Source of the DNA: Candidatus Gastranaerophilales bacterium
Lineage (GTDB): Bacteria > Cyanobacteriota > Vampirovibrionia > Gastranaerophilales > Gastranaerophilaceae
Direction of reading: 5' to 3'
DNA: 64,000 nt
NCBI GenBank assembly: GCA_944324825.1
Contig: CALUXU010000002.1
Coordinates: 124,001-188,000 of the forward strand
The position numbers and the translations under genes were made by a program. This document shows, in pieces, positions 26,256-33,874 of the stretch. Below the pieces are notes generated by a model. That model did not search any database. It was not told the DNA's origin and saw nothing but the letters and a program-made list of their open reading frames with translations. Position 1 is the stretch's first letter. Each line of letters begins with the position of its first letter.

Positions 26256-26313
26256 AAAAATTTTTAATTTAAAGTAAAATGGTATAAACAACGGAATAAA
26301 TAAGGAGAGTGTT

Positions 26314-26658
26314 ATGAAGAAACTATTATCAGCACTTTTTACATTATTTTTAGCAGGCAATATGGCTCTTGCATACGATTATTCAGAAGTAAGAGCGGAG
26401 CATATATTGGTTAAAACTCAGGCAGAGGCTCAAGATTTAGAAACTAAGATTGAGAAAGGCGCTAATTTTGAAGAGCTGGCAAAAGAATATTCTTTGTGCC
26501 CTTCAGGTAAAAATGGCGGTGATTTAGGTTATTTCGGCAAAGGACAAATGGTTCCGGAATTTGAAAAAGCCGCTTTTGATATGGCAATAGGCGAAGTTTC
26601 TGAACCTGTTCAAACACAATTTGGCTGGCACATTATTAAAGTCTTAGACAAGAAATAA
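26314..26658 (+). CDS. Exported parvulin-type peptidyl-prolyl isomerase
   Basis: Residues 1-20 are a signal peptide (LLSALFTLFLAGNMALA). The rest is a single parvulin domain: VRAEHILVKTQAEAQDLETK, GANFEELAKEYSLCPSGKNG, GDLGYFGKGQMVPEFEKAAF and QFGWHIIKVLDKK, the complete rotamase signature. It would speed proline isomerisation in exported proteins. It is a minimal form, without the chaperone arms of SurA or PrsA. AAGGAGAG precedes the ATG. Monocistronic. Confidence 0.93.
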   Translation: MKKLLSALFTLFLAGNMALAYDYSEVRAEHILVKTQAEAQDLETKIEKGANFEELAKEYSLCPSGKNGGDLGYFGKGQMVPEFEKAAFDMAIGEVSEPVQTQFGWHIIKVLDKK

Positions 26659-26746
26659 ACATCTTTTTATTAATTCATATAAATATATGATGTTCCAATC
26701 CTGATATCAGATACAATAATATTGAAGTACTTTTGTAGGTATAGGG

Positions 26747-27571
26747 ATGGAGCAGACTAATAATTTTAGCAGCTACAATAATATCAAAAGGCTCTCAGAC
26801 GAAGAATTGGTCAAAGTTTGGGAACAATATTTTGCTGACCGTTCTAATAAAAAGCTGAGAGATATTTTGATTGTCCAATATATTTATTTAACACGATACG
26901 TCGTAGGTCGTGTTAAGGTTGCTCTGCCTCCGACTTTTTCATTTGAAGATATTTCAAGCTACGGTGTCGAAGGTCTTATTGATGCGGTAGAAAAATATAC
27001 CCCTCAAAATGGTGCCAGATTTGAAACTTACGCATTGGTAAGAATTAGAGGAAATATTATTGACAAGATTAGATCACAAGATTTCTTACCGAGAACAGTA
27101 AGACGTAAAATCAGAGATGTAAAACAGGCACAGGAGCAATTAAAGAAGCAATTCGGACGTAATGCTACAAACAAAGAAGTTGCAGAGCTTTTGGGATTAG
27201 ATGTAGAAAAAGTTGATCAAATATTAGCAGACGATACAACAATAACATCAATTTATGAGAAAAAAGGCTCCGGCGATGATAGTATGGAAATTATTGATAC
27301 TATTCAGGATTCAACTCATTTGACCCCGCACGAAGCTTATGAAGAAAAGAACGTAAAATCACAACTTGAAGCGGCTCTAAAACGCTTACCGGAACGAGAA
27401 CGTATGATAATGGTTCTTTACTACCACGAGAACATGACGTTCAAAGAAATCGGCGAAGCAGTTGATATTTCTGAATCAAGAGTATGCCAAATCCACGCAC
27501 AGGCAATCATGAAGCTGAAAAACCTTCTCAGCGAAAACCGCTCAGAAAGATTGAAAAAGAGCATTATATAG
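26747..27571 (+). CDS. Alternative sigma factor, FliA/WhiG type
   Basis: 274 residues with sigma regions 2, 3 and 4. Region 2: VQYIYLTRYVVGRVKVALPP, FEDISSYGVEGLIDAVEKY and FETYALVRIRGNIIDKIRSQ. Region 3: VRRKIRDVKQAQEQL. Region 4: MIMVLYYHENMTFKEIGEAV then DISESRVCQIHAQAIMKL. The FLPRTVRRKI segment and length match the FliA/WhiG/SigB group. No flagellar genes are in view, and this group controls stress or development as well as motility, so its regulon is open. The ATG at 26747 has only a weak GGGATGG site. Confidence 0.92.
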   Translation: MEQTNNFSSYNNIKRLSDEELVKVWEQYFADRSNKKLRDILIVQYIYLTRYVVGRVKVALPPTFSFEDISSYGVEGLIDAVEKYTPQNGARFETYALVRIRGNIIDKIRSQDFLPRTVRRKIRDVKQAQEQLKKQFGRNATNKEVAELLGLDVEKVDQILADDTTITSIYEKKGSGDDSMEIIDTIQDSTHLTPHEAYEEKNVKSQLEAALKRLPERERMIMVLYYHENMTFKEIGEAVDISESRVCQIHAQAIMKLKNLLSENRSERLKKSII

Positions 27572-27587
27572 AGCATTGATTTAAAAC

Positions 27588-27881
27588 TTATTCAATAAAA
27601 CTAAAATTATTTGGCAGTTGGTATTCAATTTCAGCGATAAGTTTTGATAACGGAATATTTAATCCTTCAGCAACTTTCCACAATGTTGACAATTGCGGGT
27701 CTTTTATTCCTTTTTCCAAATCTGACCATATCGATTTAGAAATACCTATTTCATTTGATATAGAAGAAATGGATTTGTTCTGTACTTTTCTATATTTAAC
27801 AACAAGATTGGATAACACTTGTTGTAGGTGTTCTTTATTTCCTTGCATATTATTTATTATCGTACTAAAATTAGAACACAT
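27588..27881 (-). CDS. XRE-family regulator
   Basis: Up to 97 residues. The helix-turn-helix is SISSISNEIGISKSIWSDLE then KGIKDPQLSTLWKVAEGLNI PL, a Cro/CI-type domain, followed by a short tail. The ATG at 27881 falls inside a perfect palindrome, so the true start may be the ATG at 27848 (12th residue), leaving the palindrome as an operator. It ends 17 bp from the convergent sigma-factor gene and is divergent from a broken XRE gene. Confidence 0.78.
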   Translation of the reverse strand: MCSNFSTIINNMQGNKEHLQQVLSNLVVKYRKVQNKSISSISNEIGISKSIWSDLEKGIKDPQLSTLWKVAEGLNIPLSKLIAEIEYQLPNNFSFIE

Positions 27882-27888
27882 GTTCTAA
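27871..27888. promoter_or_regulatory. 18-bp palindrome, putative XRE operator
   Basis: TTAGAACACATGTTCTAA, perfect 8-bp half sites around CA. It lies between the two divergent XRE genes, where a Cro/CI-type dimer would repress both. Confidence 0.6.
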
Positions 27889-27913
27889 TACGCGAACAGT
27901 ATGGAGATAAATA

Positions 27914-28125
27914 ATGGAAATTAATACAATTATAGGTCGCCGAGTAAAAAATATCGGGAAAAATCATGTCTATCCAGAGAAGAATTAGGCTTAAAAATAG
28001 GTAAAAACCAAGCAGCAATTGCTAAGATAGAAGAAGGCAGATATAAACGTTTAACTTTATTTTTATTATTTGAAATTGTTGATGCCCTTGATTGCGATTT
28101 TAAAGAATTTATTAAAGGGTTATAA
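27914..28125 (+). pseudogene. Frameshifted XRE regulator (or -1 frameshift gene)
   Basis: From the ATG at 27914 (GGAG upstream) frame 0 reads MEINTIIGRRVKN and hits a stop 12 codons later. In the -1 frame from 27952 it continues YREKSCLSREELGLKIGKNQ then AAIAKIEEGRYKRLTLFLLF and ends DFKEFIKGL at 28125. The joined ~70 residues make a perfect XRE domain. The switch point is GTA-AAA-AAT, i.e. the heptamer A AAA AAT at 27946-27952, in the phase of a -1 slippery site. Simple loss of one base from the A run is the default reading; programmed shifting is the alternative. Confidence 0.7.
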
Positions 28126-28209
28126 AGCTTAAAGGAGAATAACAGTAACTAAAGCTGAAAGTATTTTGTCTAAAAATAAATAACAAGATAATGTAATTTG
28201 TTTTATTAT

Positions 28210-28243
28210 AGAACGCGAAAACAGAATACTGTTTTCGCGTTCT
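28210..28243. repeat. 34-bp perfect palindrome
   Basis: AGAACGCGAAAACAG, four-base loop AATA, then the exact complement (15-bp arms). No good T run follows on either strand, although it lies between the broken XRE gene and the hydrogenase stop. It may be a weak bidirectional terminator or a binding site. Confidence 0.6.
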
Positions 28244-28288
28244 AATTTGGTATTTCTACCGGCTGTCAACCGCTTTGTTTAGAAAAGA

Positions 28289-29749
28289 TTAATCTTTTCT
28301 TTCCAAGTCTTTGCTTTCATCAAGTAAAGTCTTTAATTCTTTTCTTGCAACTCTTGGGATATTAATTGTTGCGTTGCCGCCTATACAGCCGCCTTCGCAG
28401 CACATTACTTCCACAAGGTTGCAACCCGGACAGCTTTTATCCTTTGTGAATTTTTTCAATTCTTTCACTGTCTCCTTGGTCAATCCGCTTATTATATACG
28501 GTTTAACCTCTTCAGGATTTTTAGCAACAGACTTAACCGCTTCCGCAACACCTGTTGTAACCCCGAAATTACGTCCCTGTTTTGAACTTTCGGTTTCAAA
28601 TTTTTCTTCTTCACATTCCGTAATTTCGATGCGTTTTGCAATAAATAATGCGCCAAGTTCTTCATAAGTCATTACATAATCAACATTCGGATTATCCATT
28701 GATTCTTTGCGTTTCGCAACACAAGGACTTATAAATACCGTTATGGCATCAGGATATTTTTTCTTAACAATTTCCGCAATGTAATACAAAGGTGTTTCCG
28801 TCGTTGATTTAAACTCACTCAATTCAGGCAAATGTTTTTTTACAAACTGATTATAACCTGCACAACAAGAAGTTGTCATAAATGGTGCACCATTCTCCAT
28901 TCTTTCTTCAAATTCTTTTGCCTCATTAAGCGTTGTAACGTCTGCACCTTGAGCAACCTCAAATACTTCGTCAAATCCTGCTTTTTTAATCGCAGATTTT
29001 AACTGATAAATATTGCCCGGCAACTGACCGACAATTGAAGGTGCGAACATTGCAATAACTTTTTTATCTCCGGATTTCATATGTTTTAAGATATCAATAA
29101 TTTGACTCTTTTCATGAACGGCTCCGAAAGGACAAGCTGCAACACATTTTCCGCAAGAAATACATTGTTCAAAATCTATTCTTGTAATACCATTTCCATC
29201 TTTTTGGATTGCACCGACTGGACAAGCATCTTCACAAGGTACTGCAAGTTTTACAATCGCATTATACGGACAAGCGTTCATACACATTTTGCAGCTCTTA
29301 CACTTGCTGCCGTCTATTTTAGACTTGCCGTCAACCATCTCAATCGCACCAAATTTACAAGCGGATTGACAAGGTCTTGCAACACAGCCCTGACATAAAT
29401 CTGTTACATATATACGGCTCGGAACACAGCCTGCACAAGCTGCATCCAAAACTGTTAAAGGATTTTCATCCGGTTTTTCTCTTTTTAGAGCATCTTTTGC
29501 ATATTCTGACAAAAGTTTTGTTTCGTCATCCACTTCCAAAGAGAAGCCTAAACCTGCTTTAACTCTTTCTTTTAAAATTGCACGTTCTTTATATATACAG
29601 CATCTATAAGGTACTTCCGCACCTTTCGGGCGCATATCATAAGGGATTAACCTTGTATTTTCTTCAAAGTTATCTGACAAAAATGCTTCTATAATTCGAG
29701 CTAATATTTCTTTCTTTAAATGAATTGATTGACTATTATTATTTCCCAT
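28289..29749 (-). CDS. [FeFe] hydrogenase, group-B-like
   Basis: 486 residues. Ferredoxin-like 4Fe-4S motifs come first (CVARPCQSACKFGAI, CKSCKMCMNACPYNAI, CEDACPVGAI, CISCGKCVAACPFGAV). The H-cluster domain follows with L1 TTSCCAGY near 300, L2 ISPCVAKRKE near 350 and L3 EVMCCEGGCIGG near 455. All four H-cluster cysteines are present, so catalysis of proton reduction or H2 oxidation is expected. The L1/L2/L3 variants are those of group B rather than group A (TSCCPGW / MPCTAKK). Last gene of the rex-led unit, 1 bp after a [2Fe-2S] ferredoxin gene that may feed it electrons. Confidence 0.88.
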   Translation of the reverse strand: MGNNNSQSIHLKKEILARIIEAFLSDNFEENTRLIPYDMRPKGAEVPYRCCIYKERAILKERVKAGLGFSLEVDDETKLLSEYAKDALKREKPDENPLTVLDAACAGCVPSRIYVTDLCQGCVARPCQSACKFGAIEMVDGKSKIDGSKCKSCKMCMNACPYNAIVKLAVPCEDACPVGAIQKDGNGITRIDFEQCISCGKCVAACPFGAVHEKSQIIDILKHMKSGDKKVIAMFAPSIVGQLPGNIYQLKSAIKKAGFDEVFEVAQGADVTTLNEAKEFEERMENGAPFMTTSCCAGYNQFVKKHLPELSEFKSTTETPLYYIAEIVKKKYPDAITVFISPCVAKRKESMDNPNVDYVMTYEELGALFIAKRIEITECEEEKFETESSKQGRNFGVTTGVAEAVKSVAKNPEEVKPYIISGLTKETVKELKKFTKDKSCPGCNLVEVMCCEGGCIGGNATINIPRVARKELKTLLDESKDLERKD

Positions 29750-29750
29750 T

Positions 29751-30005
29751 TTAGCTTAACTTCCTATCTATTTCCTGTAAAACCTTATCAATTGTTGCTT
29801 CCTGAATAACAGTATCATTGACTGTAACATAAGGAGCTTTTGAGTATTCGGAACTGTGTGTACAGTAATTTAAACAGGTGCTTCCGGAAACTTCAACATC
29901 ATCTCCGTATTTTTTCTTTACTATATCTACCAAGTCTTGTAACTGAGAAGAACCCATCACAAAACAAGTTGTTCCCATACAAATTTTTACGCTAACTTTT
30001 GCCAT
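29751..30005 (-). CDS. [2Fe-2S] thioredoxin-like ferredoxin
   Basis: 84 residues. KICMGTTCF at the N-terminus and GSTCLNYCTHSS at mid-length give the C-x4-C ... C-x3-C pattern of the NuoE/HndA thioredoxin-like [2Fe-2S] fold. It is a short stand-alone electron carrier, not the longer NuoE subunit. It sits directly before the group-B-like hydrogenase (1-bp gap), pointing to a partnership. A paralogue lies at 32929. Confidence 0.85.
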   Translation of the reverse strand: MAKVSVKICMGTTCFVMGSSQLQDLVDIVKKKYGDDVEVSGSTCLNYCTHSSEYSKAPYVTVNDTVIQEATIDKVLQEIDRKLS

Positions 30006-30054
30006 TTCATCTTCCTTTATTTATACTGTTATACTTTTATTAATTTATTATACA

Positions 30055-31215
30055 CTACATAAATTGTATTGTGACTTTTTTTACATACTTATCTTCCAAA
30101 ACTTTTGCGATTTTTTTGATAATATTTTTACGTATCTCAATCTCAATAGGCAAATTCGGATCATAATGCGCCTGATTCAATTTTGCACCAACCATAAAGA
30201 TAATACAATCACTTTCAAGCAAAAATTTTACAAGTTCGCCTGCCGCATCATCCTGCATTTCATCTTCATCTTCCAAGTATTCATAAGCCTTTGTGAGAGT
30301 CAGAATCCCTTCCGTTACCAAATCTACGCCTTCCATATATGATACGGACGGTAATTTCCCGATATTTCTCGTAACAGGGGTTTCTATCGGAATGTTTAAC
30401 TCTCTTGATATAAGATTTGCGGTCGTGCCGCCGCTTATAGCCTTTTTGCCTTCAAAATCTTTAAAAACATTTGCATAATAATTATCTTTTTCCATGTGAT
30501 ACGGAGGTCCAGTAAACACCATGGATTTTCTCGGTGTCCTGCAATGAATACAAACAGCGGAAATATCGTCTTTAGCCTTTCTGTCAGGTTCCAGAGAACA
30601 AGCAAACTCTACAATAAACTTTGATAAATCACGACTAGAAATAAAAATATCTTCTTTTAATTTATGCAAAACCGCATCAATTAAACCTTTTCTTCTCAAA
30701 CCTAATTTAAACTTGTCAGTTCCAAGCCCTGACTGTGTAACTCCGTCAGAACAAAATATAAGACGGTCGCCCTCCTTCAGTTTTATTCTGTAAACGTGCA
30801 TTTTTCTGTTCTTGAAGGTTTCGGACGTTATAATATCGCAATCAGGTTCCAAAACCTCATTGCCTCTTATCCACAAAAACTGCGGATTACCTTCTTCTAC
30901 AATTTTCGTCACACCTTCAGAGTTACAATTAATTACAGAAAAAGTTGAGTAACTTATTTTTCGTTTTTGACAAACAGGAAGCGAATTCATCATAATCTCG
31001 CAGGCTTTTCTGACATCGGAATCAGCCTCAATGAATTTCAAAAGCATTGTAGCCGTCATACTTGCAAGTATATTGGCTTTTATACCGCTGCCCAAACCGT
31101 CTGATAAGACGGCAAGAAGTCTGTCAGTTTCAGGATCACGTTTGGACACAAAATAGTCACCATAAGTATTCTGGTTATATTTTTTCTCCTGTGTACAATA
31201 GATATCAATGAACAT
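30055..31215 (-). CDS. SpoIIE-family PP2C phosphatase of the hydrogenase cluster
   Basis: 386 residues. The N-terminal half is a SpoIIE/PP2C domain: GDYFVSKRDPETDRLLAVLS then DGLGSGIKANILASM supply the metal-binding Asp residues, GDRLIFCSDGVTQSG the second Asp site, and KDDISAVCIHC the last. The C-terminal ~170 residues are a helical region seen in similar hydrogenase-linked phosphatases. It lies 2 bp after the sensory hydrogenase, so a likely route is H2 or redox sensing, then dephosphorylation of a target. Its substrate is unknown. Confidence 0.85.
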   Translation of the reverse strand: MFIDIYCTQEKKYNQNTYGDYFVSKRDPETDRLLAVLSDGLGSGIKANILASMTATMLLKFIEADSDVRKACEIMMNSLPVCQKRKISYSTFSVINCNSEGVTKIVEEGNPQFLWIRGNEVLEPDCDIITSETFKNRKMHVYRIKLKEGDRLIFCSDGVTQSGLGTDKFKLGLRRKGLIDAVLHKLKEDIFISSRDLSKFIVEFACSLEPDRKAKDDISAVCIHCRTPRKSMVFTGPPYHMEKDNYYANVFKDFEGKKAISGGTTANLISRELNIPIETPVTRNIGKLPSVSYMEGVDLVTEGILTLTKAYEYLEDEDEMQDDAAGELVKFLLESDCIIFMVGAKLNQAHYDPNLPIEIEIRKNIIKKIAKVLEDKYVKKVTIQFM

Positions 31216-31217
31216 AT

Positions 31218-32939
31218 TTATTGTTCCTTATTGTTATCTTCCGAATAATCATCAGCAATTGTGCTTAATAAAAGCTCTGTTTCTACCATATGTTCGCCTA
31301 ATAGAATTGCTATTTCCTGAACTTTTGCAATGTTTTTACTGATTACTTCTTTGGCTCTTTCCGCAATCTTCTCTCTATTTAATTCCGATTGTGTAACATC
31401 CGTTATAATTGCACCGACAATCTCATTCTCCTCAATAATAAAGACGTTGATATCATACAATTTGCTGCCAGAGATGTAATGCTCTTTATGAATGTCTTTG
31501 CCGGTTTTTAATGCAGTTTTTAACAAATCCGCAAAAGGAATGATTCTGTCAATATCCGCCCCGTTTACACCCTCCGGACGTTCTGAGAAAATCTCATACA
31601 TATCACCGCAGAACATCTTCATAAAAGCATCATTTGATTCAAGGATTTTATTCTGATTGTCTATCATAACCATTGCAGACGGCATACACCTAAGCATAGC
31701 GGCAGCTTTTCTCAATGCAATTTTTCTCATATAAGAAACACACATTGAAGGCTCTGCTTCACCTGCCAAAATTGCCTGAGCAAGTTCTCGACAGGTTTGG
31801 AATCCGCATCCGCCGCAGTTTAACTCATCTTCTTCTTTGTGTTTGCCGATTCGCTCCATAGTTTTCATAATATCTTCCAGAGGAAACTCTTTCTTTTCGT
31901 GATTAACAGCGGTATATTCTATATTTACAACTGTTTTAGGCTCTTGCGGAATTTCATCACGTTTAACAAAATTGTTTAAAACATTTGAAGTCTTTAACAA
32001 TGTAGATTTACATAAACTAATTCCAGGACCGTTGATACATCCGCCGTCACAACCTAAAGCCTCAACAAAAATCTTTTCCTCAAGTTTTTCAGGTTTTAGC
32101 CCATTTAATGCTTTATCAAGGCTGTGAAGGGTACAAATATCAACAAGCTGAACATCATCTTCTATTCCTATATATTTTAAGGTTTCGTTCATCCCGCCTA
32201 ATATCGGGTAAAGAGAACCTTCGTTTGCACTTTCCGGAATAAATGATTCGTTCTGGTCAATTTCAAGCTTTGACAAATCAATATACGATTCTTTCACCCA
32301 GTAATTTAATTCATCAAAGGTCAGAGCAACATCAATTAAGTCGTTACGTTTGTCTGATTCATTTTTCTTTGCAATACAAGGTCCGATAAATACAATCCCG
32401 ATATCATCACCGTATTTTTCTTTGAGCATTCTGGCATGAGTCAAAGCAGGAGATGCAACAGGTGTAATATATTTTGCAAATTCTGGCCTATAATATCTTA
32501 TATAATCAACAATAACCGGACAAGCACTTGAGATAAATAGTCCGGTTTCTTTTTCTTTTAAAAGTTTGGCAACTTCAATTGATACTTCCTGCGCACCAAG
32601 AGCTGTTTCGCTGACACCAAAGAAGCCGAGAGCTTTTAATAAGGTTATCATTTGGGGTTTTGTATAATCAAATATACTTATCCAGCTAGGGGCAAGAGAT
32701 ACTATAACTTTTTCTTTTGCAGCGAGTAATGCTTTTACTCTGTCAACATCATATCTGATACGTTTTGCGTTAGATGGGCAAACCGTAACACAGTGTCCGC
32801 AAGCTATACACCTATCCGCCAAAACTGATGCACTACCGTCTTTTATTTGGATTGATTTTACATAACATTCCCGAACACATTTATAACAGTCGTGACATTC
32901 ATTCTTTAGCGTGTAGACAGGTGAAAGTTTATTGCCCAT
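31218..32939 (-). CDS. Sensory [FeFe] hydrogenase with PAS domain (HydS, group C-like)
   Basis: 573 residues. Two ferredoxin clusters (CHDCYKCVRECYVKSI, CIACGHCVTVCPSNAK) precede an H-cluster domain whose L1 is ISSACPVIVDY (single Cys, as in group C), L2 IGPCIAKKNES and L3 EALGCDGGCINGPG. A 4Fe-4S Fes motif (CGGCGFQTCRELAQAI) and a PAS domain (PSAMVMIDNQNKILESNDAF) follow, then a short coiled coil. This is the layout of HydS, a hydrogen sensor rather than a bulk catalyst. It has no kinase domain; the adjacent SpoIIE phosphatase is the likely output. It overlaps the preceding ferredoxin gene by 11 bases. Confidence 0.87.
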   Translation of the reverse strand: MGNKLSPVYTLKNECHDCYKCVRECYVKSIQIKDGSASVLADRCIACGHCVTVCPSNAKRIRYDVDRVKALLAAKEKVIVSLAPSWISIFDYTKPQMITLLKALGFFGVSETALGAQEVSIEVAKLLKEKETGLFISSACPVIVDYIRYYRPEFAKYITPVASPALTHARMLKEKYGDDIGIVFIGPCIAKKNESDKRNDLIDVALTFDELNYWVKESYIDLSKLEIDQNESFIPESANEGSLYPILGGMNETLKYIGIEDDVQLVDICTLHSLDKALNGLKPEKLEEKIFVEALGCDGGCINGPGISLCKSTLLKTSNVLNNFVKRDEIPQEPKTVVNIEYTAVNHEKKEFPLEDIMKTMERIGKHKEEDELNCGGCGFQTCRELAQAILAGEAEPSMCVSYMRKIALRKAAAMLRCMPSAMVMIDNQNKILESNDAFMKMFCGDMYEIFSERPEGVNGADIDRIIPFADLLKTALKTGKDIHKEHYISGSKLYDINVFIIEENEIVGAIITDVTQSELNREKIAERAKEVISKNIAKVQEIAILLGEHMVETELLLSTIADDYSEDNNKEQ

Positions 32940-33171
32940 GCGGTAATTCCTCTAATATCTTTTTAAGCTCCAGATAGTTCATATTACAGTATTCTTTACC
33001 GTTAATTATGATAACCGGACCTTTGTCGCATTTATTTGTACATCGTAGCCCGATTAACTCAATATTTGCATCAAGCTGATGCTCGTTTATGTAATTTTCA
33101 AGTGTTTCTATGTTTTCGTCGTTTCCTCTTGCAAAGCAAGAACTACCCATACAAATTTTTATCTCGTTCAT
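32929..33171 (-). CDS. [2Fe-2S] thioredoxin-like ferredoxin
   Basis: 80 residues with IKICMGSSCFARGN and LIGLRCTNKCDKGPVI, the same C-x4-C ... C-x3-C fold as the 29751 protein and clearly its paralogue. It overlaps the sensory hydrogenase start, so each ferredoxin is coupled to one hydrogenase in this unit. It begins 6 bp after rex. Confidence 0.85.
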   Translation of the reverse strand: MNEIKICMGSSCFARGNDENIETLENYINEHQLDANIELIGLRCTNKCDKGPVIIINGKEYCNMNYLELKKILEELPHGQ

Positions 33172-33177
33172 AATATT

Positions 33178-33807
33178 TTAACTTTCAATCTGTGTATCGT
33201 CAATAGTCAATTGTAAGAAATGTCCTATAAGATTCTCATTCCATACGTGTATATCATCAGGAACATCTAATATACATTGAGTAAAGTTCCATATATATTT
33301 TATACCAGAATCAATTAAAAAGTTAGCGGCTTTTTGTGCCTGAGAATGAGGAACTGTTAAAATCGCTATTTTAACCCCCAATCGTTGTACTAAATCAGGA
33401 AGTTTGCTTATATGAAAAATTTGTTTTTCATCAATACTGATTCCGGTTTTTAAATCGTTGCTGTCAAACAAAGCAAGAATATTAAACCCATAGTAATCAA
33501 AATTGTCGTTTTTGGCTAAAGCCAAACCTAAATTTCCGGCCCCGACAATAAAAACATCTTTGTTTTTACTGAATGTAAGACGTTTTTCGATAATTTCTTT
33601 TAATTCTCTTACGGAATACCCAACCTTGCACTTCCCGCTATATTCCAGAAGTTTTATATCTTTTCTGATTTGGGAATCATCAATATTTAAAAGTTTTGAA
33701 AGTTTAGTACTTGAAACAAATTCAATCCCCTGTTCGATATAATCTACAAGAACACAGTGATACAAGGTTAATCGGCTTATAACTTTGTTTGAAAATCTGT
33801 CAATCAT
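33178..33807 (-). CDS. rex: Rex redox-sensing repressor
   Basis: Rex binds DNA when NAD+ is high and lets go when NADH rises, switching on fermentation genes. The 209-aa protein has the N-terminal winged helix (VSSTKLSKLLNIDDSQIRKD IKLLEYSGKCKVGYSV) and the Rossmann NADH site VFIVGAGNLGLALAKN. The family C-terminal swapped helix ends the protein. It opens the hydrogenase unit and follows adhE. Rex-like sites occur at the adhE promoter; I see none in the 67-bp gap before rex itself. Confidence 0.94.
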   Translation of the reverse strand: MIDRFSNKVISRLTLYHCVLVDYIEQGIEFVSSTKLSKLLNIDDSQIRKDIKLLEYSGKCKVGYSVRELKEIIEKRLTFSKNKDVFIVGAGNLGLALAKNDNFDYYGFNILALFDSNDLKTGISIDEKQIFHISKLPDLVQRLGVKIAILTVPHSQAQKAANFLIDSGIKYIWNFTQCILDVPDDIHVWNENLIGHFLQLTIDDTQIES

Positions 33808-33830
33808 CTTTCTAAAATCTCTTCTTCATT

Positions 33831-33861
33831 AAAAAGAGCAAGGAGTGAATACTCCTTGCTC
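33831..33861 (-). terminator. Intrinsic terminator of adhE
   Basis: GAGCAAGGAGT-ATTC-ACTCCTTGCTC followed by TTTTT on the reverse strand, 14 bases after the adhE stop. It separates adhE from the rex unit, though some read-through is possible. Confidence 0.9.
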
Positions 33862-33874
33862 AATATAATAAGTT

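Noticed and set aside
28135-28182. AAAGGAG followed by a short frame VTKAESILSKNK
   Set aside because: There is no start codon at the proper distance and only 12 codons; at most a remnant of a lost gene.
28478-29400. Plus-strand frames opposite the hydrogenase gene
   Set aside because: Cys-rich shadows of the ferredoxin motifs on the reverse strand.
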